A stretch of DNA of 36,003 nt from a virus. The position numbers and the translations under genes are program-made. The stretch is taken from IMG/VR virus record IMGVR_UViG_3300031841_001557, positions 1 through 36,003 of that record, one strand, 5' to 3'. The first letter of the stretch is position 1. The number at the start of each line of letters is the position of its first letter. Under the pieces are notes generated by a model. That model was not told where the DNA came from. It searched no databases and saw nothing but the letters and a program-made list of their open reading frames with translations. Shown here one piece after another: positions 20,160-28,740 of the stretch.

Positions 20160-22693
20160 TATAGTGATGCTGGTATTAATTTAGTTAATTTATCTATGCT
20201 TTCAAGCTTGTCTAGTTCGTTCAATTTAGCTGACTCTTGAGCGGTCAGTCCTGATACTCCAGTCTCAGCTATAAGTATAGTGTTTCGCCAAACGACATCT
20301 AGACCACCTCCACCAGTTGTATTAGTTCTAGCTGGGTAAGTTCCGTCAGACTTAAACAATCTCACGTTATCAGTCTGATAAAGGTTAGACGATGTATTGT
20401 TGTTGAAGTACATATCAAGGACATTGACGTTGTTTCTAAAGTTCGCCAAGTCAATCGCTGTGACAGCTCCAAAGAACAATCTAATCCCATCCTCAAGAGT
20501 TAAGAAGTGGACATACCTAGCATAGAGCCTGTGTGCGGAGAAGTTGGCAGCCACTACTATGTCAATCTCGTTATTCACAAAGTCATTACTAAACTCAGTG
20601 ACCAAACTTCCATCCACACCTATAGCATTGTATATCTCATCGTCTTGCTGGTCTGCTAGCACTGAAAAACCATTTGAACCTGCCTGCGCAGTAGCCTCAT
20701 ACCCTAACTTAGCAGATGTACCTACCTGATAAGTCAAACGAACCTTTATGATATCTCCAGTAGTTATAGTACTTCCGTTAGCGTAGGACGAAGTGTAGGT
20801 AGTTGAGTTAACTATTCCGTTATAAATCTCAGAGCTAGTTGTTTCGTTGTATATGCGAATCCTTGAGCCGCTTTCGATGTTAGTTATGCTTATTGAGGCT
20901 TGAGGTAGTTGTAGTGTTATGGTGCTTGGGTTTCCGTTAGTTGTTACAGATGAGTTTGAGTCCACCGTTATCGTGATAGCACCTCCCGAAGAATTGGTCA
21001 CAGTGCCTATGTTTGTACCCACTAGATTGTAAGTTCCTGACTGAGTAAAGTCTATAGAGTCCGCTGTAACTCCTTCAATTATACCAGCACCACTTTGGTA
21101 TACTACTGGAGCGTTAAAAGTACCTCCATCAAGCAGCGAACCATTACGTACTGTAACCGTTCCCGTACCCACAGCCCCACCCGTAAACGTAGAGGACTTG
21201 ATAGTTACGTCTGTAGAGTAAGCGAAGGCGCTAGTTGCTGTAGCGTCTATATTTAGGTTGGTACTCCCTATGTCCACCTGAGCACCTGAGCGCCCTACAA
21301 TTAGAGCGCCCTCTCCCGCCCAGTTGTCATAGAGATAAGACTTAGCTCTATCGTAGACCTGAGCGGCATTATTTAACTCAGTGTAAGCATCCGCAACAAC
21401 CTTAGTGGCAGTTACATTAATGTCTTGAATCATTGTGAATGTAGGCTGCAATACACCAGTGCCAGACATATCTAATCGACCTTCATTCAGTAGGTAATCA
21501 TATCCAAACTGTCTTGAAGTCTGCTCGTTAGTACCCGAAATGGTCTTAACGTTGTACGCCATAGGGTCGTATCTGTCAAACTTATAACACAATACTAAGC
21601 CAGAGGTGATTGTATTTGTTTGTCCAGAAGCATTAGTTGTTTCTATCTGGTTTCTAGCAGACGAATAGTGAGTGATATCCGATGCGCTATATGCGCCTAG
21701 CTGAGCTGAAGTAGCTTCATTGCCGTCACTCTCTTCTTTCACTAATACCTTAACATCTTGTATAGGCAAACCGTCAGTACCCACAATAGTAGGAAATACT
21801 TCTTTCTGAGCTATTACAAGACCCTTAGAAGCAGCAATGGTGTTAGTAGTGTCTGATAGTTCGTCTTTCAAGTTTGCACCACCTCCGTAGTTAGTCCATA
21901 CGTTCACCCTGTTTTGCCAAGCCCTGCCAGAATATAAGTTACCGTTAGCTAGTGAGGGGATGTTCTTAATTTGAGCGTGAGGCTGACCCGAACCACTAGT
22001 AGTACTATCTCCAGCAATAGCCGCAGAGTAGTCTGTAGTACCTTGGATACTAATGTTAGTAAAGTTAGTAAGTACGTCAGAGGATAGTGCAAACCCAAAG
22101 AAGTGTCCGTTATATCCGTAAACCTCTAGACCGTCAATATCTGCATCAGCACCATCTAATCCAATCCTAGGACAGTAATCCTTTTGACTTAAACTAGTAG
22201 CCCACGGCTTAAAAACACCATCCCTTACAGTTATAGTGCCAGTAGTCTCAGCAATTATAGAGCGACCCGAAACGATAGTACCACCTTTCCAGTTGAAGTC
22301 ACCTCTAATTTGCATACCAGCCGTCTCTGGTCTCCATTGTCTTTGAGAACCTGTATAATATGACCTAATAATAAGACCCTCTCCTGTAGTATAATGAGTG
22401 CCTCCTTGGAATGTTGTCTCAGTACCGTAGTTATATACAGCACCAGCCTCTATAAATATTCTCTCGTTGTTGTTGTTACCTCCTTTAAAAATAAGAACTT
22501 CTTTAGATGGGTCGTGACTTAAAGTGCCCTCTATATTTAGCCTAAGACTTGCTAGGTCATAAACCTTACGATTAGGCATAGTCCCAGAACCATTTATAAC
22601 AGAATAGGTAACGCCCGTAATAGCTGCAAGACCAGATAAGTCTGAGTCTGTTCCCGTTTGAGTTATAGTGCTTGATGATAATGAAAATGCCAT
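20159..22693 (-). CDS. Large fibre-like structural protein, 844 residues
   Basis: The largest minus-strand gene of this block. The N-terminal two-thirds are Gly/Thr/Ser-rich with short repeated beta strands (GTETTFQGGTHYTTGEGLII and similar), as in parallel beta-helix adhesins. Around 560-680 is a beta-sandwich-like segment (SISITNIESGSRIRIYNETT). The C-terminal ~200 residues (DDEIYNAIGVDGSLVTEF) form a block I associate with minor structural proteins. It ends in a helical stretch, ESAKLNELDKLESIDKLTKL. Likely host-contact fibre. Confidence 0.65.
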   Translation of the reverse strand: MAFSLSSSTITQTGTDSDLSGLAAITGVTYSVINGSGTMPNRKVYDLASLRLNIEGTLSHDPSKEVLIFKGGNNNNERIFIEAGAVYNYGTETTFQGGTHYTTGEGLIIRSYYTGSQRQWRPETAGMQIRGDFNWKGGTIVSGRSIIAETTGTITVRDGVFKPWATSLSQKDYCPRIGLDGADADIDGLEVYGYNGHFFGFALSSDVLTNFTNISIQGTTDYSAAIAGDSTTSGSGQPHAQIKNIPSLANGNLYSGRAWQNRVNVWTNYGGGANLKDELSDTTNTIAASKGLVIAQKEVFPTIVGTDGLPIQDVKVLVKEESDGNEATSAQLGAYSASDITHYSSARNQIETTNASGQTNTITSGLVLCYKFDRYDPMAYNVKTISGTNEQTSRQFGYDYLLNEGRLDMSGTGVLQPTFTMIQDINVTATKVVADAYTELNNAAQVYDRAKSYLYDNWAGEGALIVGRSGAQVDIGSTNLNIDATATSAFAYSTDVTIKSSTFTGGAVGTGTVTVRNGSLLDGGTFNAPVVYQSGAGIIEGVTADSIDFTQSGTYNLVGTNIGTVTNSSGGAITITVDSNSSVTTNGNPSTITLQLPQASISITNIESGSRIRIYNETTSSEIYNGIVNSTTYTSSYANGSTITTGDIIKVRLTYQVGTSAKLGYEATAQAGSNGFSVLADQQDDEIYNAIGVDGSLVTEFSNDFVNNEIDIVVAANFSAHRLYARYVHFLTLEDGIRLFFGAVTAIDLANFRNNVNVLDMYFNNNTSSNLYQTDNVRLFKSDGTYPARTNTTGGGGLDVVWRNTILIAETGVSGLTAQESAKLNELDKLESIDKLTKLIPASL

Positions 22694-22696
22694 TTT

Positions 22697-23428
22697 TTAA
22701 AATTTTGTTAGGTTGGTTAAATTTCCGCTAATGTCGTAGCTTAATGTCTTTGTCCATACGTTAGCTGTGTTGACGTCATCGTATAGGACTACAGAGCTTA
22801 ACGCTCCTGAGGTGTAAGTTAGGGTCTTTGTGTAGTATTTAGTGGTCTTAGCTGCGCTATTGTAATACTCTATTCTAGTTAGGTCTCCGTTAGTGTAGGT
22901 TAACTCACTGTAGAACTGCTCCAAGTCTAGCTCCGTCTCCTCTGGCTTGTTTGTTAAGTTATCGTAATCTCCATCGAATAAGGTAGGCTTATTTGTTAAA
23001 CTATTATAGTTTCCGTCAAAAGTAGTGTAGCCAGCGTCATTATTCAAAAGTGAGATGTTATCTCCTTGCAATATAGAGCCAGTTCCAGAAGCAGCGTCCA
23101 GAGCTTCCGCCACATTGCTTCGTGATGTAATCCACTGAGCTCCGTCCCATATATACCAACCTTTAGGGTAGTAAGTTCCTCCTATTGTGTACGGGAGCCA
23201 AGATGTCCCTTGAGAGTTCTCGACAAAAGCTAAAGCACCCTCTTTACTACCATCCCTAAGAGCTGAATAGTTAAGAGCAATCTGCTCTATAAACCTAGTA
23301 GATGACTGTAGAAAAGAAACAAAGGTATCTTCTGTGTTCTCATTAACATAGACTCCCTGATGCTGGTCTAAGTCAAACGAGTTAACACCTTGCGCTTGAT
23401 TCGTTATATTTCTCTCTACAATAGGCAT
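22697..23428 (-). CDS. Structural protein with TNKPT repeats, 243 residues
   Basis: Contains YNSLTNKPTLFDGDYDNLTN and related spacing repeats (about 140-163), the LTNKPT motif common in phage fibre shafts. It starts one base after the head-maturation gene stop and precedes the large fibre-like gene by 3 bases. Probably fibre-associated. Confidence 0.6.
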   Translation of the reverse strand: MPIVERNITNQAQGVNSFDLDQHQGVYVNENTEDTFVSFLQSSTRFIEQIALNYSALRDGSKEGALAFVENSQGTSWLPYTIGGTYYPKGWYIWDGAQWITSRSNVAEALDAASGTGSILQGDNISLLNNDAGYTTFDGNYNSLTNKPTLFDGDYDNLTNKPEETELDLEQFYSELTYTNGDLTRIEYYNSAAKTTKYYTKTLTYTSGALSSVVLYDDVNTANVWTKTLSYDISGNLTNLTKF

Positions 23429-24385
23429 TTATTTCTTTTTGTCTATTGATTCTAGTTTGCGGATAGCCCAGTTAACACCAGAAGCTCCACCCCATCCGAG
23501 CCAAGCTACATATCCTTTATCTTTCCAAGGGGTTGACTTATATTTGGGGTCTATAGCAGCGTTCTTTTGGTGACGCTTAAAGCTAGCCATCCTAGCAATA
23601 GTTGAGCGGCTTAGATTCGCTCTGCGAGCTAATTGTGAGGCTCTAGTCCAGCCTACTCTAGTCATTCCTTTAACTTCGTCTCCGTACTTCTCTCTCCACG
23701 CTAGAACCTTCTTAGCGTTATTGACAGCAGACTGCGGATAGTCGTTATAAGTTTTTAGTTCAGTCTTTTTTTTTTCGTAGTGCTCAGATACAATCTCTCT
23801 AAGCTCAACTAGTAGACTATCTAGTCTTTGGTCTGACAACATCTCAGGAAGTGGAGTCTCTACTTCACGTCTAAGAGCGTTAGCGAACTGACCTTCTATA
23901 GAAAATCCAAACACTTTGTCATTCTTTACGTACTCCTGCCAGATGTTCTCGTCATCCACCTTCATTGTAACCATCCAAGTTCCTACTGGCACGTTAAGAC
24001 CATACTTTCTGCTCTTATCGAATTGAGTGTCTTCTACAATCCAAGATTCATACACGGTCATTCCGTTTAATTTGTCTTTGTGCTCTAACGTAGCGTTTTG
24101 GTGGTTCGAGTTCTTATAAAACAACTCAGCAGCTTTCCTAACGGTGTCTTTACTAAAGAAGATGTAAAATTCCTCACCGTCCATATTTCTGTAGATAGGC
24201 TTGTCAGGGATTAAGGCAGCACCCATAAGTAAACGCTTATCTCCGTCAACCTCAGATAAAGTGACTTGCTGGTTCTCAGCTAGAGCTACAAAATCGGACT
24301 GGATAGCTGGGTTCTCTACAATAGAGATAGCCTCAACTCCCATAGTTTCTTCTAGTTCGTCAATAAGTAGCTCATATAACTTCAT
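23429..24385 (-). CDS. XkdF-like head maturation protein
   Basis: The 318-residue protein begins YELLIDELEETMGVEAISIV followed by ENPAIQSDF, the start pattern of PBSX XkdF-type putative serine proteases that mature heads. The C-terminal ~110 residues (YPQSAVNNAKKVLAWREK; WTRASQLARRANLSRSTIAR; WLGWGGASGVNWAIRKL) are a separate block common to Bacteroidota phages, with DNA-binding-like helices. First gene after late box 5. Confidence 0.75.
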   Translation of the reverse strand: MKLYELLIDELEETMGVEAISIVENPAIQSDFVALAENQQVTLSEVDGDKRLLMGAALIPDKPIYRNMDGEEFYIFFSKDTVRKAAELFYKNSNHQNATLEHKDKLNGMTVYESWIVEDTQFDKSRKYGLNVPVGTWMVTMKVDDENIWQEYVKNDKVFGFSIEGQFANALRREVETPLPEMLSDQRLDSLLVELREIVSEHYEKKKTELKTYNDYPQSAVNNAKKVLAWREKYGDEVKGMTRVGWTRASQLARRANLSRSTIARMASFKRHQKNAAIDPKYKSTPWKDKGYVAWLGWGGASGVNWAIRKLESIDKKK

Positions 24386-24392
24386 TATATCC

Positions 24393-24407
24393 CTTTATTT
24401 AAAAACA
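24393..24407 (-). promoter_or_regulatory. Late box 5, upstream of head maturation operon
   Basis: Minus-strand TGTTTTTAAATAAAG ends 7 bases before ATG 24385. It fits exactly into the short gap after the tape measure stop at 24413. Confidence 0.65.
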
Positions 24408-24412
24408 ATTTT

Positions 24413-26710
24413 TTAACCTAGTGATGCTGTCCCCTCGGCTTTTCTCTCAAGTTCCTGAGAGTTAGATACATCTGTAGATACTACATAGGTTCTGATAGGT
24501 TTCTGATTAGCACTAGCAATCGTGTCAGCAATCATATTCTCTCCAGCAGAAGCCTGACCTACGACATTGAACTCAGGAGCTGTAACAGTGTTACCACCGC
24601 CACCGCTAAGGCTAGCAGATGGAGCTTGAATGTCAGCACCACCACTGAGTCCAGCAGTAGTCTTATTCTTTTTAAAGACAGACCTTAATTGCATAAATAG
24701 AGGGAGTGCGGTAGCTATGTGACCAGCAATCAATGGAACGTTGAAAGGGAATGGAGCAGCACTAGCAGCTTTACCAATACCTTTGAAGTAGTCGACTCCA
24801 GCCTCAGCAGTAGCCTTAAGCATTTTACTCATAGTGACCTCTCCGTCTATCTTCATCTCTATCTTAGACATCTGAGCTTTAGCGATAAGAGCTAACTTAC
24901 CCATTTTAGATTCCTCTCCAAAGATTCTAGCCATTAAGTCTAAATTCTCTAGCTCTTTGTTTATTTTCTCTTGATTCGCTTTGTGGTGGTCATCCACATC
25001 CTTTTGTCTAGCAGCGTCTATACGAGCCTGAAAAGACTGTCTTATAGTATCTAACTGCTCCTGACTAGCTCCTAAAAGAGTCGCTTCCTCTATTGCTCTA
25101 GCTCTAGCTCTCTCCATTTTAGCCAAGTGAGTCTCATCCTCAAAATCTTCTTCAGCCTTCCTCATCTTCTCAAGGAATCTCATTCTATTAGCTAAAGGGT
25201 CGTCACCTCCGTCAGTCTCAGCTTCACCCTCAACAAAAACGTCATCAGTAACTGGAACTCCAGCAACTGGAGCAGCATCTCCTTCGGTAGTAACGTCAGG
25301 CTCTACACCGTATAGAGCTATCTCGTCCTGAATCTCTTTGTTTCGTTCAGAGTACTTAACTAACGTTCCTATAGTTCTATCTAAGCTCTCCTTTATCTCC
25401 TTCTCAGACTGGTCTAGAGCGTCAGTGTCTATAGCTCTGCCGATTAATGGAATCTCAGATATTTTTCTTTGTAGCTGGATAAAAGCAAGTCTCATCTCTA
25501 ACACTCCCTTAACTATAAAGCCACCCATAGCTTTGAAGTTGTTACCGAACTTCTCAGCTCTGATTCCTAGAGTGCCAAAGAACTTCTCCATAGAAGATAC
25601 GAAGCCAGTAAACTTCTGAGTTACAAACCTCATAGCCTTCTCAATGCCTAGAGTCTCGGAGATAGTGATACCTAGACCTTCAAGAGCAGAACGCATCTTC
25701 TTTTTATCCCCTGAGAGGTTACCTTCCATTATGTCTACCATTCCTTTGGCAGAACCTCCAGCGTTTTGGTAAGCTACAGTTAAGTCATCTAGCTTCTCTC
25801 TGTTTGCAATAAGAGACAAAAGTACGTCCTTATTACGAATCCCTACAGCTTCTGTAGCTATAGCCATCTTTCCAGACGTGCTAGTAACCTTTTCTAGCCT
25901 CTCTGCGTAGATATCTAGAGACTGTCGGAAGTCTTTACCAGTCTTAGCGGATAACTCAGCTAGAACCCTTCTTAGTGACGTTCCAGCCATAGACCCAGCA
26001 ATACCTTGGTCAGCGAGTACAGCTATAGCAGCAGTAGATTGCTCTAAGCTAACTTTCATATTCTTAGCAGCTGGAGCTACCAACTTCATAGACTCTCTAA
26101 ACTTCTCAGCATCTAATGCACTAGTAGTGAATGACTTAGCCATTACGTCAGTAATTCTACCAGCCTCAGATGTCTCCATTCCAAAACCATTCATAGTCGC
26201 TGCCATAATCTCAGCAGCGTCAGCCATCTCAATTCCAGAAGATACCGCTAAGTCAAGAGCTCCAGAAGTAGCGTTCAAGATACCAGTAGTAGTAAAACCC
26301 ATCTTTGCAAGCTCTGTCTGAGCGTCTGCAACCTGAGCAGCAGTGAACTGAGTAGACTTACCTAAGTTCTCAGCGTTTTCTTTTAGTTTGTTTAAGTCAT
26401 TACCAGTAGCTCCAGAGATAGCGGATAACCTACTCATAGATTTAGAGAACCCTTCTGCAACGTTTAGAGCAGCTTTAAAGCCTGAAACTATACCAGCAAC
26501 CCCAGCAGCTACTAGAGTCAGTGGATGTTTAGCAAATGCGAGCATACGAGCTCCTAGACCCTTCATAGCTCCACCTAGAGCACCAGCAGAACCCTTAGCT
26601 CCGTCTAGTTTACCTTTTAGCTTGTCAGCTCCAGCACTAGCTTTGCCAGTGATTCCTTTTACGTTAGAAGTAACGTTAATATGTACGTTTTTAGTAACCT
26701 TTTTAGCCAT
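24413..26710 (-). CDS. Tail tape measure protein
   Basis: The 765-residue protein sets tail length and carries DNA ejection functions. It begins with a basic Gly/Lys/Ala-rich helix, then a hydrophobic segment (LVAAGVAGIVSGFKAAL, about 66-82). The TP901-type core follows (about 85-330, with STQFTAAQVADAQTELAKMG and GIAGSMAGTSLRRVLAELS). Helical, partly disordered and Gly-rich regions follow. The length predicts a moderate tail of roughly 110-120 nm under the usual 1.5 A per residue rule. Overlaps the 45-residue gene by 8 bases. Confidence 0.93.
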   Translation of the reverse strand: MAKKVTKNVHINVTSNVKGITGKASAGADKLKGKLDGAKGSAGALGGAMKGLGARMLAFAKHPLTLVAAGVAGIVSGFKAALNVAEGFSKSMSRLSAISGATGNDLNKLKENAENLGKSTQFTAAQVADAQTELAKMGFTTTGILNATSGALDLAVSSGIEMADAAEIMAATMNGFGMETSEAGRITDVMAKSFTTSALDAEKFRESMKLVAPAAKNMKVSLEQSTAAIAVLADQGIAGSMAGTSLRRVLAELSAKTGKDFRQSLDIYAERLEKVTSTSGKMAIATEAVGIRNKDVLLSLIANREKLDDLTVAYQNAGGSAKGMVDIMEGNLSGDKKKMRSALEGLGITISETLGIEKAMRFVTQKFTGFVSSMEKFFGTLGIRAEKFGNNFKAMGGFIVKGVLEMRLAFIQLQRKISEIPLIGRAIDTDALDQSEKEIKESLDRTIGTLVKYSERNKEIQDEIALYGVEPDVTTEGDAAPVAGVPVTDDVFVEGEAETDGGDDPLANRMRFLEKMRKAEEDFEDETHLAKMERARARAIEEATLLGASQEQLDTIRQSFQARIDAARQKDVDDHHKANQEKINKELENLDLMARIFGEESKMGKLALIAKAQMSKIEMKIDGEVTMSKMLKATAEAGVDYFKGIGKAASAAPFPFNVPLIAGHIATALPLFMQLRSVFKKNKTTAGLSGGADIQAPSASLSGGGGNTVTAPEFNVVGQASAGENMIADTIASANQKPIRTYVVSTDVSNSQELERKAEGTASLG

Positions 26711-26840
26711 TCCAGCGAACCTTAATCAGTTTTCTTAAGTCTTTCATATTCTCTGGGAGTTTGTAGTAACCTTTAGCTCTGCGGACATCCTCATTATACC
26801 TTAAAGGGAGTGATAGTAGGAGTTGGATAGTCTTTAGCAT
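26703..26840 (-). CDS. Hypothetical 45-residue protein upstream of tape measure
   Basis: Starts MLKTIQLLLSLPLRYNEDVR and is basic at its end (LRKLIKVRWNG). Late box 6 lies 4 bases upstream and the 3' end overlaps the tape measure start, so it is probably translated with it. Unknown role; it might be a short chaperone-like product. Confidence 0.6.
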   Translation of the reverse strand: MLKTIQLLLSLPLRYNEDVRRAKGYYKLPENMKDLRKLIKVRWNG

Positions 26841-26844
26841 TGCT

Positions 26845-26859
26845 ATTTATTTAAAAACA
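26845..26859 (-). promoter_or_regulatory. Late box 6, upstream of tape measure operon
   Basis: Minus-strand TGTTTTTAAATAAAT, differing from the consensus only at the last base, 4 bases before ATG 26840. Confidence 0.6.
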
Positions 26860-27120
26860 ACAGAGACGCAAAAACAAAACATACTAAAATCTGTTTTTAA
26901 AATGTAGAACCCCTACCACACTTCTAAACCCTAAGAAAGATGGACGTTAGTTGGAACAGATAACTGACGCTTTTGCGATAGCCATCGATTCTTTGTAAAT
27001 TTCTCACGCTAGCTAGATGATACTAAGTAAACACTGTTTTTTTTACAGTGAGTCACAATTTTTAACTTAAATTTACAGAGGTGAGAGGCTAGCAATGAAA
27101 AAAAAATCAAAAAAAAATAC
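26860..27120. other. Non-coding divergent control region
   Basis: This stretch separates the minus-strand late operon from the plus-strand block. I see no reading frame worth calling. It contains a hairpin CACTGT-T7-ACAGTG at 27032-27050. It also has TCTCAC (27002-27007) facing GTGAGA (27081-27086), each followed by GCTAGC. A plus-strand partial copy of the box, TGTTTTTAAAATG, lies near 26892. It is a candidate operator or origin region. Confidence 0.4.
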
Positions 27121-27127
27121 AAAAAAG

Positions 27128-27158
27128 TTTGGTAGTTATAAAATTAGGTGTATCTTTG
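27128..27158 (+). promoter_or_regulatory. Bacteroidota-type promoter for plus-strand block
   Basis: TTTG (27128-27131, within TTTGGTAG), 19-base spacer, TATCTTTG (27151-27158). It lies 25 bases upstream of the ATG at 27184. Confidence 0.85.
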
Positions 27159-27183
27159 TATCATAATAATTAAATCAAACGAA

Positions 27184-27312
27184 ATGACAAAGTCTAACTA
27201 CATCAACGAAATTAAAAACATTGACAACTCTTGGAGCTCAGAATACTTAAACGAGCTAGAAGTTAGAGACCTAAAGACTCTACTAGAGAACGTACAATTC
27301 AATAACATATAA
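27184..27312 (+). CDS. Hypothetical 42-residue protein
   Basis: Starts MTKSNYINEIKNIDNSWSSE; polar and probably helical. Position right after a strong promoter suggests an abundant early product, perhaps acting on the host. A second promoter follows 15 bases after its stop. No recognised domain. Confidence 0.7.
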   Translation: MTKSNYINEIKNIDNSWSSEYLNELEVRDLKTLLENVQFNNI

Positions 27313-27327
27313 AAAAACTAAAAAAGA

Positions 27328-27359
27328 TTTGGAGAGCTGAAAAGTTCTCCTTATCTTTG
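27328..27359 (+). promoter_or_regulatory. Second plus-strand promoter with internal inverted repeat
   Basis: TTTG (27328-27331), 20-base spacer, TATCTTTG (27352-27359). The spacer is almost entirely an inverted repeat: GGAGAGCT (27331-27338), GAAA, AGTTCTCC (27343-27350), with one imperfect pair. This suggests an operator inside the promoter. Confidence 0.8.
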
Positions 27360-27376
27360 TACTATAATTATAAACA

Positions 27377-27694
27377 ATGAAAGTAATGTACACCAATCAA
27401 AAGTTCGACCCAACACTAGACGAGAACGAAGTAGAAACTATCTTCGAGCTTAAGGAATATGTAAACAGCTGTAGCAGAGGTAGTTATATGGTAGACGAGT
27501 ATACTGGTCACTTCGGATACAACTGGCTTATAGAACAGTCAGGCATAGAAGATGAGTTAGTAGACCACATTGACTACTTTATCTTAGGTGGTGGCAAAGT
27601 AGACTACAAACTAACTGAGCAAGGGGAGTACCTTGAAAATGAGTTAGAGACTGAGATGTACGGAGAACCATTCAATCCTTTTAGAGACTTATGA
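27377..27694 (+). CDS. Hypothetical acidic protein, 105 residues
   Basis: Strongly acidic protein (FDPTLDENEVETIFELKEYV; ends YGEPFNPFRDL) with no recognised domain. The acidity is compatible with a DNA-mimic anti-defence protein, but that is speculation. First of a chain of overlapping genes (ATGA with the next). Confidence 0.7.
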   Translation: MKVMYTNQKFDPTLDENEVETIFELKEYVNSCSRGSYMVDEYTGHFGYNWLIEQSGIEDELVDHIDYFILGGGKVDYKLTEQGEYLENELETEMYGEPFNPFRDL

Positions 27695-27921
27695 GAAACT
27701 ATATCCACATCCACACTACATACGATGACTATCTTGTTTTAAAGATAGGTAACAAAGTAAGAATCTTTCCTATTTGGAAGCTAAGAAATAAATTAAACCC
27801 TATGAGACTAATCAACAGAGCACTTATATCTTTAAACCTTAAGCCACATAGCGTAATCAACCTACGTACTGGGATTACTATTAAGCACTATAAAAACGGT
27901 AAGATAGATGTACAGTCATAA
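27691..27921 (+). CDS. Hypothetical basic protein, 76 residues
   Basis: Basic, beta-rich protein (MRNYIHIHTTYDDYLVLK; IGNKVRIFPIWKL). Translationally coupled to the acidic protein by ATGA and overlapping the next start by 14 bases. The acidic/basic pair could form a complex. Function unknown. Confidence 0.65.
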   Translation: MRNYIHIHTTYDDYLVLKIGNKVRIFPIWKLRNKLNPMRLINRALISLNLKPHSVINLRTGITIKHYKNGKIDVQS

Positions 27922-28192
27922 CCTAATACTTAAGGCTCGTAGCTGGGCTCTAAATGGCTCACACCTTAGAGTCTTTCCTCAGCTAACTACCACCACCTAC
28001 TCCTACAAGAGTACTGGAGACAACGGTAAGCCAAAGACCAAGACGTTAAACTATGTCAACCTAGTTATTGAGACTGGTAACGCTAGACACGTTGGAACTC
28101 AGGAGTACAAACAAGACACTGAGATGACTGACGGAATCAATAAGATATATGTACACTACTATCTAAAAGCTCATCCAAATGAAAACGCTTAA
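27908..28192 (+). CDS. Hypothetical protein, 94 residues
   Basis: Starts MYSHNLILKARSWALNGSHL; beta-rich with a Lys/Thr loop (STGDNGKPKTKTLNYVNLVI). No recognised domain. Overlaps neighbours on both sides by 14 bases, as is usual in this block. Confidence 0.65.
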   Translation: MYSHNLILKARSWALNGSHLRVFPQLTTTTYSYKSTGDNGKPKTKTLNYVNLVIETGNARHVGTQEYKQDTEMTDGINKIYVHYYLKAHPNENA

Positions 28193-28409
28193 GAAAAAAA
28201 TACACTTTACTGACAAATTAGCTTATATGGGTACTGGGATACTTCTAGTAGCTCCGTACTTAGTAAGTTATCAGATAGGTTTTGTTTTGCTAGCCTTAGG
28301 GATTGCTATGTTGACCCCTCAAGTTTACAAGGCTAAGCAGTGGAATCTAGTTTTACTAAATATATCCAGCGTAATAGGATATACTCTACAAATATTTAAC
28401 GTAATATGA
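28179..28409 (+). CDS. Membrane protein, 76 residues
   Basis: A basic N-terminus (MKTLKKKIHFTDKLAY) precedes two or three hydrophobic segments (about 18-26, 30-46 and 57-73). Probably inner membrane. Overlaps the next tiny frame by four bases. Function unknown; could be an exclusion or anti-host membrane protein. Confidence 0.65.
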   Translation: MKTLKKKIHFTDKLAYMGTGILLVAPYLVSYQIGFVLLALGIAMLTPQVYKAKQWNLVLLNISSVIGYTLQIFNVI

Positions 28410-28483
28410 GTAGGAAGGAAGGCGCAGCAGTTTGCCTGTTTGTAGTCATCTATATAGCCATTAGGGCGCTAACTTTATCTTAA
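28406..28483 (+). CDS. Tiny membrane peptide, 25 residues
   Basis: Starts MSRKEGAAVCLFVVIYIAIR, a single hydrophobic segment. Its ATG overlaps the stop of the membrane protein (ATGA), and the next ATG is 3 bases after its stop. It is short enough to be accidental, but the coupling argues for translation. Confidence 0.4.
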   Translation: MSRKEGAAVCLFVVIYIAIRALTLS

Positions 28484-28486
28484 TGT

Positions 28487-28657
28487 ATGAGAGAGCTACA
28501 GACAATGCTTAATAAACTCACTACTCACAATACTCTTGAGACAGAAGCGTCTCTTAGATATAGACGTGAGGCAATTCTAGAGCGAATCAATCAGATAACA
28601 GCTACTAGAGCAGAGTTAAAAAAGCAACTTACTAGAATAGACAGAGTTCTATCTTAG
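28487..28657 (+). CDS. Hypothetical helical protein, 56 residues
   Basis: Starts MRELQTMLNKLTTHNTLETE. Charged heptad-like pattern throughout (RREAILERINQITATRAELK), suggesting a coiled coil. The stop is at the edge of palindrome D. No recognised family. Confidence 0.6.
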   Translation: MRELQTMLNKLTTHNTLETEASLRYRREAILERINQITATRAELKKQLTRIDRVLS

Positions 28658-28680
28658 TTATTTAGAATGAGTCTAAATTA
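28658..28680. repeat. Palindrome D (TTATTTAGA...TCTAAATTA)
   Basis: Plus-strand member of the TTTAGA-N5-TCTAAA family (others at 247, 3461, 5459). It lies 19 bases upstream of the -33 element of the promoter at 28700-28730, in the same orientation relative to transcription as the minus-strand copies. Confidence 0.65.
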
Positions 28681-28699
28681 AAAAAAAGTCATCAATTGT

Positions 28700-28730
28700 T
28701 TTGGTGGCTTTTCTTTTTTGTGTATATTTG
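28700..28730 (+). promoter_or_regulatory. Bacteroidota-type promoter
   Basis: TTTG (28700-28703), 19-base spacer, TATATTTG (28723-28730). The -7 element and following leader through the start codon are identical to those of the leftmost minus-strand gene. Confidence 0.85.
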
Positions 28731-28740
28731 TACTATCAAA

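Noticed and set aside
26388-26738. Plus-strand open frame of 116 codons
   Set aside because: It lies antisense inside the tape measure gene and is Pro/Ala-rich, reflecting the complement of Ala/Gly/Lys codons; no promoter.
27095-27166. 23-codon Lys-rich frame on the plus strand
   Set aside because: It overlaps the promoter at 27128-27158 and is mostly poly-A tract.
28696-28740. Upstream extension of the 61-residue gene
   Set aside because: The extra codons overlap a strong promoter whose transcript would start downstream of them.
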